A stretch of DNA of 64,000 nucleotides, taken from assembly GCF_900103175.1 (NCBI RefSeq), contig NZ_FNLF01000002.1:2928136-2992135 (forward strand). The letters run 5' to 3'. Every line of letters starts with the position of its first letter. Position 1 is the stretch's first letter. Shown one piece after another: positions 26,431-35,802 of the stretch. The position numbers and the translations under genes are program-made. This DNA comes from Tsukamurella pulmonis (GTDB lineage: Bacteria; Actinomycetota; Actinomycetes; Mycobacteriales; Mycobacteriaceae). The notes under the pieces were generated by a model that worked only from the letters and a program-made list of their open reading frames with translations, was not told where the DNA came from and did not search any database.

Positions 26431-26470
26431 GAGAAAAGGCCGCCGAGGATCTCCTCGGCGGCCTTTTCTC
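26431..26470. terminator. Bidirectional intrinsic-type terminator
   Basis: Near-perfect inverted repeat: arms of 19 bp (26431-26449 and 26452-26470) around a 2-nt centre. The stem core is GGCCGCCGAGGA and the arms end in GAGAAAA / TTTTCTC, so a T-run follows the GC stem on either strand. It separates the convergent small membrane gene and dnaE1. Confidence 0.88.
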
Positions 26471-26479
26471 GTCGCGGGC

Positions 26480-29400
26480 TCAGGCCAGGCAGTTGGGGCC
26501 GAGCAACGCCTTGAGATCACCCATCAGCGACGAGGACGGGTTCACCCGGAGGGTGTCGTCGAGCCGCAGGGTGGTCGCCTTCTCGCCGCTGACGAGCTTG
26601 ACGTGCACGTCGGAGACGCCGGGGTGGCGCTGCAGCACCTGCTTGAGCGCGGAGACCTTGTCCTGCGTGCACACCCGCGTCTGCATGGTGAGCGCGAGCG
26701 GCTTCGCCACACCGATCTGCGAGAGGTCGATCGGCGCGATGTCGTTGGCGATCAGCGTCACCTTGTCGTCGCGGAAGTTCACGCGCGCCTTGATCAGCAC
26801 CACCGCGTCCTCAACCACCTCGGCGCCGTACGCCGCGTAGGCCTGCGGGAAGAAGAACACCTCGATACCACCGGAGAGGTCCTCGATCTGCGCCGAGGCG
26901 AACGGCGCGCCGTTCTTGTTCACGCGCCGGTTCACCGACTGCAGGATGCCGCCGACGGTGACCTGGGTGCCGTCCTTGACGTCGCCCTCGACGATCGCGG
27001 GGATCGGCGTATCGGTCTGCGCGGCGATGACGTGCTCGACACCGTCGAGCGGGTGCGCGGAGACGTAGAGGCCGAGCATCTCGCGCTCGAGGGCGAGCTT
27101 GTGCTTGCCGTCCCATTCCTCGTCCGGAACCTTGATGGTGAAGACGTCGTCGATGGGCCCCGCCGCACCGTCCTCCTCCCCCATGGAACCGAAGAGATCG
27201 AACTGGCCCACGGCCTCGGCCTTCTTGGTGGAGAGCACCGACTCGATGGCGTCGGCGTGCACCAGCAGCAGGCCCTTGCGCGGGTGATCGAGCGAATCGA
27301 AACCGCCCGCCTTGATGAGGGACTCGGTGACCTTCTTCGAGCAGGCCGCGACCTCGATCTTGGCGAGGTAGTCGGAGAACGAGGTGAAGTTCCCCTTCTC
27401 CTCGCGCGTCCTGACGATGGAGGCGACCACGCCCTCGCCGACGTTGCGCACCGAGCCCATGCCGAAGCGGATGTCCTCACCGACCGAGGTGAAGGCGTGG
27501 AAGGACTCGTTGACGTCCGGCGGCAGCACGGTGATCCCGAGGCGACGACAGTCGCCGAGGTAGATGGCGGCCTTGTCCTTGTCGTCGCCGACGGAGGTGA
27601 GCAGCGCGGCCATGTACTCGGCGGGGTAGTTCGCCTTGAGGTAGGCGGTCCAGTACGAGACCAGGCCGTAGGCGGCGGCGTGCGACTTGTTGAACGCGTA
27701 GCCGGCGAACGGGAGGACCGTCTCCCACAGCGCGGTGATCGCGGCCTGCGAGAAGCCGTTGTCGAGCATGCCCTGCTGGAAGCCGCCGTAGGCCTCGTCG
27801 AGGACCTCTTTCTTCTTCTTACCCATCGCGCGGCGCAGGATGTCGGCCTGGCCGAGGCTGTACCCGGCGACCTTCTGCGCGATCTGCATGATCTGCTCCT
27901 GGAACACGATCAGGCCGAACGTGTCCGCGAGGATCTCCTTGAGCGGCTCCTCGAGCTCCGGATGGATCGGCTTGACCTGCTGCCGGCCGTTCTTGCGATC
28001 CGCGTAGTCGTTGTGCGCGTTCATGCCCATCGGACCCGGGCGGTAGAGCGCGCCGACCGCGACGATGTCCTCGAACTTGGTGGGCTGCATGCGCCGCAGG
28101 AGATCCCGCATGGGACCGCCGTCGAGCTGGAAGACGCCGAGCGTGTTGCCCCGCTGGAGGAGCTCATAGGTGGTCTCGTCGTCGATCGGCAGCTCGTCCA
28201 TGTTCAGGTCGATGCCGCGGTTGTGCTTGATGTTGGCCAGCGCGTCACCGATCACGGTGAGGTTGCGCAGCCCCAGGAAGTCCATCTTCAGCAGGCCGAT
28301 GGCCTCGCACGACGGGTAGTCCCAGCCGGTGATGATCGCGCCGTCCTGCGCGCGCTTCCACACCGGGATCGCATCCGTGAGCGGATCACACGACATGATG
28401 ACCGCGCAGGCGTGCACGCCCGCGTTACGGATCAGCCCCTCGAGCCCGAGCGCCATGTCGTAGATCTTGGAGACGTCCGGATCGGTCTCGATCAGTTGCC
28501 GGACCTCGACGGCCTCCTTGTACCGCTCGTGCTCCGGATCCGTGATGCCCTTGACCGAGATGTCCTTGGCCATGATGGGCGGCGGGAGCGCCTTGGTGAT
28601 GCGATCGGCGATCGAGTAGCCGGGCTGGCCGTAGATGACGCGGGCCGAGTCCTTGATGGCGGCCTTGGTCTTGATGGTGCCGAACGTGATGACCTGGGCC
28701 ACCTTGTCCGAGCCCCACTTCTCCGAGGCGTAGGTGATCATCTCGCCGCGGCGACGATCGTCGAAGTCGATATCGATATCGGGCATCGACACGCGCTCGG
28801 GATTGAGGAACCGCTCGAACAGCAGGCCGTGCGGGATCGGGTCGATATTGGTGATGCCCAACGCCCACGCCACCAGCGAACCCGCCGCCGAACCACGGCC
28901 CGGGCCCACGCGGATGCCGACCTCGTGCGCGTGCGCGATCAGGTCACCGACGACGAGGAAGTAGGCCGGGAAGCCCATCTCGTTGATGACCGAGAGCTCG
29001 TACTTCGCGCGCTCGACGTAGTCCGCCGGCGGACCGCTCTCCGGGAAGCGCCGCTGCAGGCCGTCCATCACCTCGGACTCGAGGAAGGACTCCTGCGTGT
29101 GGTTCTCCGGCACCGGGAAGCGCGGCATCCGGTCCTTGTGCTCCCACACCTCCGCGTAGGACTGGACGCGCTCGCCGATCTCGACGGTCGAATCGCACGC
29201 GCCCGGCACCTGCGAGTCCCACAGCTCGCGCATCTCCTGCGCGGACTTGAGGTAGTAACCGTCACCGTCGAACTGGAAACGCGTGGGATCCGACAGCGTC
29301 TTGCCGGTCTGGATGCACAGCAGCGCCCCGTGCGACTCCGCCTTGTCCTTGGTGACGTAGTGGCAGTCGTTCGTGGCCAGCGGCTTGATGCCCAGCTGGC

Positions 29401-30037
29401 GGCCGATGTTCAGCAGCCCCTCGCGGACCCGGCGCTCGATGTCGATGCCGTGGTCCATGAGCTCGAGGAAGAAGTTCTCCTTACCGAAGATCTCCTGCCA
29501 CTTGGCGGCCGCCTCCAGCGCCTCCCGCTCGTGCCCGAGCCGCAGGCGCGTCTGCACCTCCCCCGACGGGCAGCCCGTGGTGGCGATGATGCCCTCGGCG
29601 TGCTCGGCGATGATCTCCGCATCCATCCGGGACCACTTGCCCAGCTGCCCCTCGATGGAGGCGAGCGAGCTGAGCTTGAACAGGTTGCGCAGGCCCGTGG
29701 CGTTCTCCGCCACCATCGTCATGTGGGTGTAGGCGCCCGAACCGGAGACGTCGTCGCTCTTCTGCGACGGATCGCCCCACTTGACGCGCTTGGTGTTGAA
29801 CCGCGACTCCGGCGCGATATACGCCTCGATCCCGATGATCGGCTTGATGTCGTACTTGCGCGCCGTGTTGTAGAAATCCGACGCACCGAACATGTTGCCG
29901 TGGTCGGACATGCCCACCGCGGTCATCCCCAGGCGCTTGGCCTCCGCGAACAACGGATCGACCTTGGCCGCACCGTCGAGCATCGAGTACTCGGTGTGGT
30001 TGTGCAGATGCACGAACGAGCCGGCGGCCGAGGTCAT
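26480..30037 (-). CDS. dnaE1: DNA polymerase III alpha subunit, DnaE1 type
   Basis: 1185 aa, the replicative polymerase. N-terminal PHP domain starting [15 protein letters not shown] with metal-binding His12/His14; in mycobacteria this domain is the proofreading exonuclease. Catalytic polymerase aspartates are in [13 protein letters not shown] (about residue 415-427). The C-terminal part has the helix-hairpin-helix and OB ([31 protein letters not shown]) domains. ATG 30037 is preceded by GGAGG. It ends 9 nt before the bidirectional terminator. Synteny with mycobacterial dnaE1, not dnaE2, fits, as no imuA/imuB lies nearby. Confidence 0.98.
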   Translation of the reverse strand: MTSAAGSFVHLHNHTEYSMLDGAAKVDPLFAEAKRLGMTAVGMSDHGNMFGASDFYNTARKYDIKPIIGIEAYIAPESRFNTKRVKWGDPSQKSDDVSGSGAYTHMTMVAENATGLRNLFKLSSLASIEGQLGKWSRMDAEIIAEHAEGIIATTGCPSGEVQTRLRLGHEREALEAAAKWQEIFGKENFFLELMDHGIDIERRVREGLLNIGRQLGIKPLATNDCHYVTKDKAESHGALLCIQTGKTLSDPTRFQFDGDGYYLKSAQEMRELWDSQVPGACDSTVEIGERVQSYAEVWEHKDRMPRFPVPENHTQESFLESEVMDGLQRRFPESGPPADYVERAKYELSVINEMGFPAYFLVVGDLIAHAHEVGIRVGPGRGSAAGSLVAWALGITNIDPIPHGLLFERFLNPERVSMPDIDIDFDDRRRGEMITYASEKWGSDKVAQVITFGTIKTKAAIKDSARVIYGQPGYSIADRITKALPPPIMAKDISVKGITDPEHERYKEAVEVRQLIETDPDVSKIYDMALGLEGLIRNAGVHACAVIMSCDPLTDAIPVWKRAQDGAIITGWDYPSCEAIGLLKMDFLGLRNLTVIGDALANIKHNRGIDLNMDELPIDDETTYELLQRGNTLGVFQLDGGPMRDLLRRMQPTKFEDIVAVGALYRPGPMGMNAHNDYADRKNGRQQVKPIHPELEEPLKEILADTFGLIVFQEQIMQIAQKVAGYSLGQADILRRAMGKKKKEVLDEAYGGFQQGMLDNGFSQAAITALWETVLPFAGYAFNKSHAAAYGLVSYWTAYLKANYPAEYMAALLTSVGDDKDKAAIYLGDCRRLGITVLPPDVNESFHAFTSVGEDIRFGMGSVRNVGEGVVASIVRTREEKGNFTSFSDYLAKIEVAACSKKVTESLIKAGGFDSLDHPRKGLLLVHADAIESVLSTKKAEAVGQFDLFGSMGEEDGAAGPIDDVFTIKVPDEEWDGKHKLALEREMLGLYVSAHPLDGVEHVIAAQTDTPIPAIVEGDVKDGTQVTVGGILQSVNRRVNKNGAPFASAQIEDLSGGIEVFFFPQAYAAYGAEVVEDAVVLIKARVNFRDDKVTLIANDIAPIDLSQIGVAKPLALTMQTRVCTQDKVSALKQVLQRHPGVSDVHVKLVSGEKATTLRLDDTLRVNPSSSLMGDLKALLGPNCLA

Positions 30038-30118
30038 GGGCTGTTCACCTCCGGGGGAAGAATCTCATCGCTGTCATTACGCAGTGTAGGCGCTCGCACC
30101 GACACCTCCGACGGATCG

Positions 30119-31423
30119 TCAGCCGAAGGCGATGACCAAGATCAACACCAGCAACGCGATCCCCGCCACCCCCACCAGCACCAGGACCGCGGGCGGGATC
30201 CCGGACTGCGCCGGGGCCTTCGCGGGCGCCGCGGCGGGCTGCTGCGCGGCCTGCGGACGGGGCGCCGGCGGACGCGGCATGCCGCCCGAGGGCGCGCCCG
30301 CGCCGTGCAGCGGCTGCGGCGCGAGCGGGGGCTGCGGCCGGGCGGCGGGCGGGGCGGGACGGTTCGCCTGGCCCCGGATGCCCGGGGCGACGGTCCGCTG
30401 CACGGGCGCGGAGGCCCGGGGCGACGGGGCGGACGGGCGGGGCGACGGAGCGGCCGGGCGCGCCCCGGCCATGGGGCGCTGCGGGCCGGACGGATGCCCG
30501 GGGCCCGGCGCATAGCCCGGCGGCGCCGGGCGGGGCACCGGCCGTGGCGCCGGGCGCGCGGCGGGCGCCGTCATCGCGGACTTGAGCGCGGTGGCGAACT
30601 CCTTGCACGTGGCGAACCGTTCCGCGGGCGTCTTGCCGAGCCCGCGCGCGACGACCGCGTCGACCGCGGGCGGAACGCCCTCGCGGATCTGCGAGATCCG
30701 CGGCGGCGGCGCGTTGAAGTGGGCGTCGATCACGGCGTCGGTGCTGGCACCGGTGTAGGGCACCTTGCCCGTCACCAGGTGGAAGAAGGTCGCGGCGAGC
30801 GAGTACTGGTCCGAGCGGGAGTCCAGCTCCTCGCCGCACAGTTGCTCGGGCGAGGCGTAGGCGAGGGTGGCGAGCACGGTGCCGACAGCCGTGAGCTGCG
30901 AGGTGTCCTCGCCGCCCTTGGCCACGCCGAAGTCGGTGAGCAGGGCGCGCCGCTCGTCCGCGTCGTCGCCGTCGTCGCCGGCGGCGACCAGGATGTTGGC
31001 CGGCTTGATGTCACGGTGCAGCAGGCCGGCGCGGTGCGCGCGGTCGAGGCCGCGGCCGATCTGGGAGACGATCTCCACCGCTACTGCCGGGTCGAGCCCC
31101 GTCGGGCTGCGCTTGAGCAGCACCGAGCAGTCGTCGCCCTGGACGTACTGCATGGCGATCCACAGCCGGGCCCCCTCGGTGCCGCGGTTGTAGATCGTGA
31201 CCACGTGCGGGTGATCGAGCCGGGCCGCGAGCTCGGCCTCGCGCAGGAAGCGCTTGCGGAAGGCCTCGTCGCCCGAATAGGACGCGCCCAGCACCTTGAG
31301 CGCGTCGTAGCGGGGCAACTCCGGGTGCTTGGCGAGGTAGACCGAGCCCATGCCACCGGTTCCGAGACGCCGCTCGATCCGATAACCGCCGATCACCGTC
31401 CCGGGTGCGAGTTCGTCACTCAT
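30119..31423 (-). CDS. Serine/threonine protein kinase with C-terminal membrane anchor and no extracellular domain
   Basis: 434 aa. Complete Hanks-type kinase domain (about 14-275): glycine loop GTGGMGSVY (21-29), Lys43, catalytic HRDIKPANI with Asp138, DFG at 164-166 and a Thr/Ser-rich activation loop. A linker of about 130 residues rich in Pro/Ala/Arg follows (280-405), then a single hydrophobic helix (about 410-433) that ends the protein. Most mycobacterial Pkn kinases have an extracellular sensor after the helix; here only one residue could be outside. The kinase would be tail-anchored and must sense through its linker, helix or partners. A soluble-plus-TM kinase next to dnaE1 has no counterpart I recognise in M. 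tuberculosis. Confidence 0.92.
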   Translation of the reverse strand: MSDELAPGTVIGGYRIERRLGTGGMGSVYLAKHPELPRYDALKVLGASYSGDEAFRKRFLREAELAARLDHPHVVTIYNRGTEGARLWIAMQYVQGDDCSVLLKRSPTGLDPAVAVEIVSQIGRGLDRAHRAGLLHRDIKPANILVAAGDDGDDADERRALLTDFGVAKGGEDTSQLTAVGTVLATLAYASPEQLCGEELDSRSDQYSLAATFFHLVTGKVPYTGASTDAVIDAHFNAPPPRISQIREGVPPAVDAVVARGLGKTPAERFATCKEFATALKSAMTAPAARPAPRPVPRPAPPGYAPGPGHPSGPQRPMAGARPAAPSPRPSAPSPRASAPVQRTVAPGIRGQANRPAPPAARPQPPLAPQPLHGAGAPSGGMPRPPAPRPQAAQQPAAAPAKAPAQSGIPPAVLVLVGVAGIALLVLILVIAFG

Positions 31424-31523
31424 GTCCGCTGCTTCTGCCCCATATCGTTCGATCCGTCGAGGACCAGCGTAACCCGCTGCCCCGCGGCGATCCCGGCGGC
31501 GATCAGCTTCGCCGGGCCGCCCG

Positions 31524-33353
31524 TCAGATCTCCACTCCCTCGAATTGCGCGCGGTACAGGCCGGCGTAGTGCCCGCCCGCCGCGAGCAACTCGTCGTGCG
31601 AGCCCTGCTCGACGATCCGCCCGTGGTCCATCACGACGATGACGTCCGCATCGCGGATCGTCGAGAGGCGGTGCGCGATCACGAAACTCGTGCGGTCCGC
31701 CCGCAGCGCGTGCATCGCCTTCTGCAGCAGCACCTCCGTGCGCGTGTCCACCGAGCTGGTCGCCTCGTCGAGGATGAGGATCGCGGGCTCGGCGAGGAAG
31801 GCGCGGGCGATGGTGATCAGCTGCCTCTCGCCGGCGGAGACGCTGCCCGACTCGTCGTCGAGCACGGTGTCGTAGCCGTCGGGCAGCGAGTGCGCGAACC
31901 GGTCGACGAAGGTGGCGCGCGCGGCGGCGTAGACCTCCTCGTCGGTCGCGTCGAGCCGGCCGTACCGGATGTTCTCCATGATCGTGCCCTCGAACAGCCA
32001 GGTGTCCTGCAGCACCATGCCCATCCGGCGGCGCAGGTCGGCGCGCTCCACCTCGGCGATGTCGACGCCGTCGATGGTGATCCGCCCGCCGCTGAGCTCG
32101 TAGAACCGCATGATCAGGTTGACCAGGGTGGTCTTGCCCGCGCCCGTGTGGCCGACGACGGCGACGGTGCGCCCGGGCTCGGCGACGAGGTTCAGCCCCT
32201 CGATCAGCGGCTCGTCGCGCTTGTACCCGAAGGAGACGTCCTCGAACGCGACGCGCCCCCGCGTGGGTTCGGGCAGCTCCCCGGGCCGCTCCGCCTCCTG
32301 CTCCTGCGCGTCGAGGATCGCGAAGACGCGCTCGGCGGAGGCCACGCCCGACTGCAGCATGTTCACCATCGACGCGATCTGGGTGACCGGCTGGGTGAAC
32401 TGGCGCGAGTACTGGATGAACGCGATCACGTCCCCCAGGCTCATGCCGCCGGCCGCGACCCGCAGGCCGCCGACGACGCACACCGCCACGTACTGCAGGT
32501 TGCCGACGAACATGCTGATCGGCATGACCAGGCCGGAGAGGAACTGCGCCTTGTAACTGGCCGTCATCAACGCGTCGTTCTCCTGCGCGAAGCGCTCCTG
32601 CAGCGCGTCGCCGCGACCGTAGACGGTGACCAGGTCGTGCCCGGTGAAGGCCTCCTCGACCTGGGCGTTGAGCGAGCCGGTGGAGCGCCACTGCGCGACG
32701 AAGTGCTTCTGGCTGCGCTTCATGATCTGGCCCGCGAAGATCACGATGAGCGGGATCACGACGACCGCGACGGCCGTGAGCAGAGGCGAGACGATGAGCA
32801 TCATGATCAGCACGCCGATCACGGTGAACGTCGAGACGATGAGCTGGCTGAGCGCCTGGGTCAGCGACTGGCCGAGGTTGTCGATGTCGTTGGTCACGCG
32901 GGAGAGCAGCTCGCCGCGGGGCTGCTTGTCGAAGTAGCTCAGCGGCAGGCGGTTGAGCTTCTCCTCGATCTCGCGGCGCAGCGAGTACATGACCCGCTGC
33001 ACGGCGCCGTTGAGCAGGTAGCCCTGGGCGTACTGCAGGACGGCACTGACCACGAAGAGCGCGATCACCCAGGTGAGGATGGCGCCGACCCGGTCGAAGT
33101 CGATGCCCGGCCCGCCCTGGAGTTGCGAGCGGAAGCCGTCGTAGATCGCGTCGACCGCACTGCCGATCACCTTCGGCGCGATCACCGCGGCGGTGACCGA
33201 GCCGATCGAGAGCAGTACCGCGGCGGCCATGGCCGCGCGCTGCTCCCGCAGGCGGCCGAGCAGCCGCCGCAGTGAGGGCCAGAAGGTCATGGGCTTCTGC
33301 GCGGGCGAGCCCGCCGTCGCGGCGGCGGAGGCGCGCGCTCCCGGTCCGGTCAT
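31524..33353 (-). CDS. ABC exporter half-transporter, subunit with consensus Walker B glutamate
   Basis: 609 aa; N-terminal six-helix exporter domain (about 25-340) and a nucleotide-binding domain (about 360-609). Walker A GHTGAGKTT is near residue 400, signature SVSAGERQ and Walker B AILILDEATSSVD, with the catalytic Glu present. The H-loop AHRLS follows. Its ATG overlaps the stop of the preceding half-transporter by 4 nt (ATGA). Together they form a heterodimer of the LmrCD/TM287-288 kind, usually drug or lipid exporters; the substrate is unknown. In an operon with a tetR gene upstream. Confidence 0.93.
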   Translation of the reverse strand: MTGPGARASAAATAGSPAQKPMTFWPSLRRLLGRLREQRAAMAAAVLLSIGSVTAAVIAPKVIGSAVDAIYDGFRSQLQGGPGIDFDRVGAILTWVIALFVVSAVLQYAQGYLLNGAVQRVMYSLRREIEEKLNRLPLSYFDKQPRGELLSRVTNDIDNLGQSLTQALSQLIVSTFTVIGVLIMMLIVSPLLTAVAVVVIPLIVIFAGQIMKRSQKHFVAQWRSTGSLNAQVEEAFTGHDLVTVYGRGDALQERFAQENDALMTASYKAQFLSGLVMPISMFVGNLQYVAVCVVGGLRVAAGGMSLGDVIAFIQYSRQFTQPVTQIASMVNMLQSGVASAERVFAILDAQEQEAERPGELPEPTRGRVAFEDVSFGYKRDEPLIEGLNLVAEPGRTVAVVGHTGAGKTTLVNLIMRFYELSGGRITIDGVDIAEVERADLRRRMGMVLQDTWLFEGTIMENIRYGRLDATDEEVYAAARATFVDRFAHSLPDGYDTVLDDESGSVSAGERQLITIARAFLAEPAILILDEATSSVDTRTEVLLQKAMHALRADRTSFVIAHRLSTIRDADVIVVMDHGRIVEQGSHDELLAAGGHYAGLYRAQFEGVEI

Positions 33354-35083
33354 GCTGCACTCCCCGCCGTCGCCTGGCTGCCGGCGATCTCCTGATAGGT
33401 GGGACAGGTCTCGAGCAGTTCGGCGTGGGTGCCCTGACCGACGACCTCGCCGTCCTCGAGCACCAGGATCTGATCGGCGCCCGCGATGGTCGAGATCCGC
33501 TGGCCGACGATGACGACCGTCGCGTCGCGGGTGTGCGGGCGCAGTGCGGCCCGCAGCTTCGCGTCCGTCGCGAGGTCGAGCGCGGAGAAGCTGTCGTCGA
33601 AGAGGTAGATCGCGGGCTTCGCGACGAGCGCGCGGGCGATCGCGAGCCGCTGGCGCTGCCCGCCGGAGACGTTGGTGCCGCCCTGGGCGATCGGCGCGTC
33701 GAGGCCGCCGAGTTCGGCGACGAAGTCCGCCGCCTGCGCGATGCGCAGGGCCTCGGCGAGCTCGTCGTCGGTCGCGTCCGGGTTGCCGAAGCGCAGGTTG
33801 CTCGCGACGGTGCCGCTGAAGAGGTAGGCGCGCTGCGGCACCAGGCCGACGTGCCCCCACAGGGCGTCCGCGCGCAGATCGCGCACGTCCACGCCGTCGT
33901 AGCGGACGGCCCCGCCGGTGGCGTCGAAGAGGCGGGCGAGGAGGTTGATCAGCGTCGTCTTCCCCGAGCCCGTGGACCCGATGATCGCGATCGTCTCGCC
34001 GGGGTGGGCCGCCAGATTCACGTTCTGCAGCACCGGCTTCGCGGCGCCGGGGTAGCACATCGTGACGTCGTCGAGCTGGACGGCGCCGGTGATCGCGGGC
34101 AGCGGATCGGGGTCCGCCGGCGGCGCGACCGTGGAGGTGGTCCCCAGCACGCCGCTGATGCGCTCGGCGGCGACGGACGCGCGCGGGACCATCATCACCA
34201 TGAAGGTCGCCATCATCACCGACATGAGGATCTGCATCATGTACTGCATGTAGGCGGTGACGGAGCCGATCTGCGCCGTGCCGTCGGCGATGAGGTGCGA
34301 CCCGAACCACCACACGGCGACAGTGGAGAGGTTGAGCACCAGCATCACCCACGGGAACATGACCGCCATGAGCCGCATCACGCGGATCGAGGCCCCGGTG
34401 AGGGCGGTGTTGGCACCGTCGAAACGCTCCCGCTCGACGGGCTCGCGGACGAAGGCCCGGATCACCCGGACGCCGGTGAGCTGTTCGCGCAGCACCTTGT
34501 TGACCGAATCCAGCCGGGTCTGCACGACGCGGAAGCCGGGGATCATCTTGGCGATCACCACGCCGAGGACCGCGCCGAGCACGGGCACCGCGACCACCAT
34601 GAGCCAGGCCAGGCCCGGCTCCTCGCGCAGCGCCATGATCACGCCGCCGACGGCCATGAACGGGGCCTGGATCATCATCGACAGGGTCATGAGCACGAGC
34701 AGCTGCACCTGCTGCACGTCGTTGGTGGTGCGGGTGATGAGCGAGGCGGCGCCGAAACCGGAGACCTCGCGGCCGGAGAACGTGCGGACCCGGCCGAACA
34801 GGGACCGCCGGGTGTCGCGGCCGAAGGCCATGGCGCTGCGGGCCGCGAAGTAGGTGGCGCCGCCGGCGGCGATCACCTGGAACAGCGTGATCACCAGCAT
34901 GATCCCGCCCATCCGCCAGATGTAGCCGGTGTCGCCCGGCGTGACGCCGAGGTCGATGATCTTGGCGTTGATGCTGGGCAGTACGAGGTTGGCGACGACG
35001 CTGACGAGCTGGAAGGCCGCCACGGCGAGCAGCCAGGGGCGGTAGGGCCGCAGGTGCGCGGCGATGAGTCTGAGCAGGGTCAC
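33350..35083 (-). CDS. ABC exporter half-transporter, subunit with degenerate Walker B
   Basis: 577 aa; exporter transmembrane domain (about 10-300) plus nucleotide-binding domain. Walker A GSTGSGKTT (about 366-374), signature VSGGQRQRLAIARALVAKPA, Walker B AIYLFDDSFSALD. The catalytic Glu after the Walker B Asp is replaced by Asp, and the H-loop position reads GQRIS rather than AHR, as in the non-hydrolytic site of heterodimeric exporters such as TM287. It pairs with the next gene, which has the intact site. GTG 35083 overlaps the tetR stop by 4 nt (GTGA). Confidence 0.93.
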   Translation of the reverse strand: MTLLRLIAAHLRPYRPWLLAVAAFQLVSVVANLVLPSINAKIIDLGVTPGDTGYIWRMGGIMLVITLFQVIAAGGATYFAARSAMAFGRDTRRSLFGRVRTFSGREVSGFGAASLITRTTNDVQQVQLLVLMTLSMMIQAPFMAVGGVIMALREEPGLAWLMVVAVPVLGAVLGVVIAKMIPGFRVVQTRLDSVNKVLREQLTGVRVIRAFVREPVERERFDGANTALTGASIRVMRLMAVMFPWVMLVLNLSTVAVWWFGSHLIADGTAQIGSVTAYMQYMMQILMSVMMATFMVMMVPRASVAAERISGVLGTTSTVAPPADPDPLPAITGAVQLDDVTMCYPGAAKPVLQNVNLAAHPGETIAIIGSTGSGKTTLINLLARLFDATGGAVRYDGVDVRDLRADALWGHVGLVPQRAYLFSGTVASNLRFGNPDATDDELAEALRIAQAADFVAELGGLDAPIAQGGTNVSGGQRQRLAIARALVAKPAIYLFDDSFSALDLATDAKLRAALRPHTRDATVVIVGQRISTIAGADQILVLEDGEVVGQGTHAELLETCPTYQEIAGSQATAGSAA

Positions 35084-35718
35084 GGGTGGCTGGTCCTTCG
35101 TGCGGAGGAGCTCGGGGGCTGGGCTGCGATGCCGTCGAGCAGGACGTCGACGATGCGGTGCGGGGCGAGGATCGCGCCCTCGCTGATGTGCGGGTGGCTG
35201 CCGGAGAAGGTGAGCAGCCGGAGCAGGTGGATGGCCTCCTCGGGCGGGACGGTGAGCTGATCGGCGTCGTCGCCGATGACGCCGCGGAGCCGGGCCATGA
35301 GCGCCGGACCGCCGTCCTTCGCCCGACGGTGCGCCTCCCGGTCGCGGGTGTGCGGCGGGGCGACCAGGCCGAGGGCGTCCATCAGGCCGAAGATCCGCTG
35401 GAAGCGGCCCTGGACCAGTTCGGTGAACCGGTACAGGCGCATCCGCAGCGGCAGGGCGGGGTCGATGGCGTCGATCTCCGCGAGCAGCGGCTCGGGGTCG
35501 AAGGATTCGAGCATGACGGCGTCGAGCAGGTCCTCCTTGGAGGCGAAGACGCGGAAGATGGTGCCCTCGGCGACCCCGGCGGCCGCGGCGATCTGCTTGG
35601 TGGTGGGCACGGCGCCGTGCTCGAGGAGAGCGTCCCGGGTGGCCGCGATCAGCGCCGCGCGCCGCTCGTCGGGCGGCAGGTGCGGCGCGCGGGATCGGGT
35701 TTCGTTAGCCGCAGGCAC
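35080..35718 (-). CDS. TetR/AcrR family repressor of the ABC exporter operon
   Basis: 212 aa. Helix-turn-helix at about residues 35-75: TTKQIAAAAGVAEGTIFRVFASKEDLLDAVM. The C-terminal domain is an unassigned all-alpha ligand domain. GTG 35718 is chosen over GTG 35748 because a complete promoter ends 7 nt before it. A perfect palindrome between the -35 and -10 boxes makes autorepression, and so control of the two exporter genes in the same operon, very likely. A drug or metabolite probably acts as inducer. Confidence 0.92.
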   Translation of the reverse strand: MPAANETRSRAPHLPPDERRAALIAATRDALLEHGAVPTTKQIAAAAGVAEGTIFRVFASKEDLLDAVMLESFDPEPLLAEIDAIDPALPLRMRLYRFTELVQGRFQRIFGLMDALGLVAPPHTRDREAHRRAKDGGPALMARLRGVIGDDADQLTVPPEEAIHLLRLLTFSGSHPHISEGAILAPHRIVDVLLDGIAAQPPSSSARRTSHP

Positions 35719-35725
35719 GAATCCG

Positions 35726-35754
35726 AGCGTACAGATGTGAGTGCCCACTCACAA
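35726..35754 (-). promoter_or_regulatory. Leaderless promoter of the tetR-ABC operon
   Basis: Minus strand: -35 TTGTGA (35749-35754), 17-nt spacer, -10 TACGCT (35726-35731), then seven bases to GTG 35718. Close to the consensus for the housekeeping sigma factor. Confidence 0.65.
35737..35752. promoter_or_regulatory. TetR operator, perfect palindrome in the core promoter
   Basis: GTGAGTG-CC-CACTCAC: two perfect 7-bp arms. It fills the spacer between the -35 and -10 boxes and overlaps the -35 box, so bound repressor would exclude RNA polymerase. Confidence 0.75.
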
Positions 35755-35802
35755 TTGATTTTCCGTTCGCCCGTGGCGAATCGGCCGATCCCGGGCGCGC
35801 CC

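Noticed and set aside
26603-31642. A very long open frame on the plus strand opposite dnaE1 and the kinase gene
   Set aside because: It is the antisense shadow of high-GC coding DNA: the protein is His/Arg/Asp/Leu-rich with no domain, and the minus strand carries well-known genes over the whole length.
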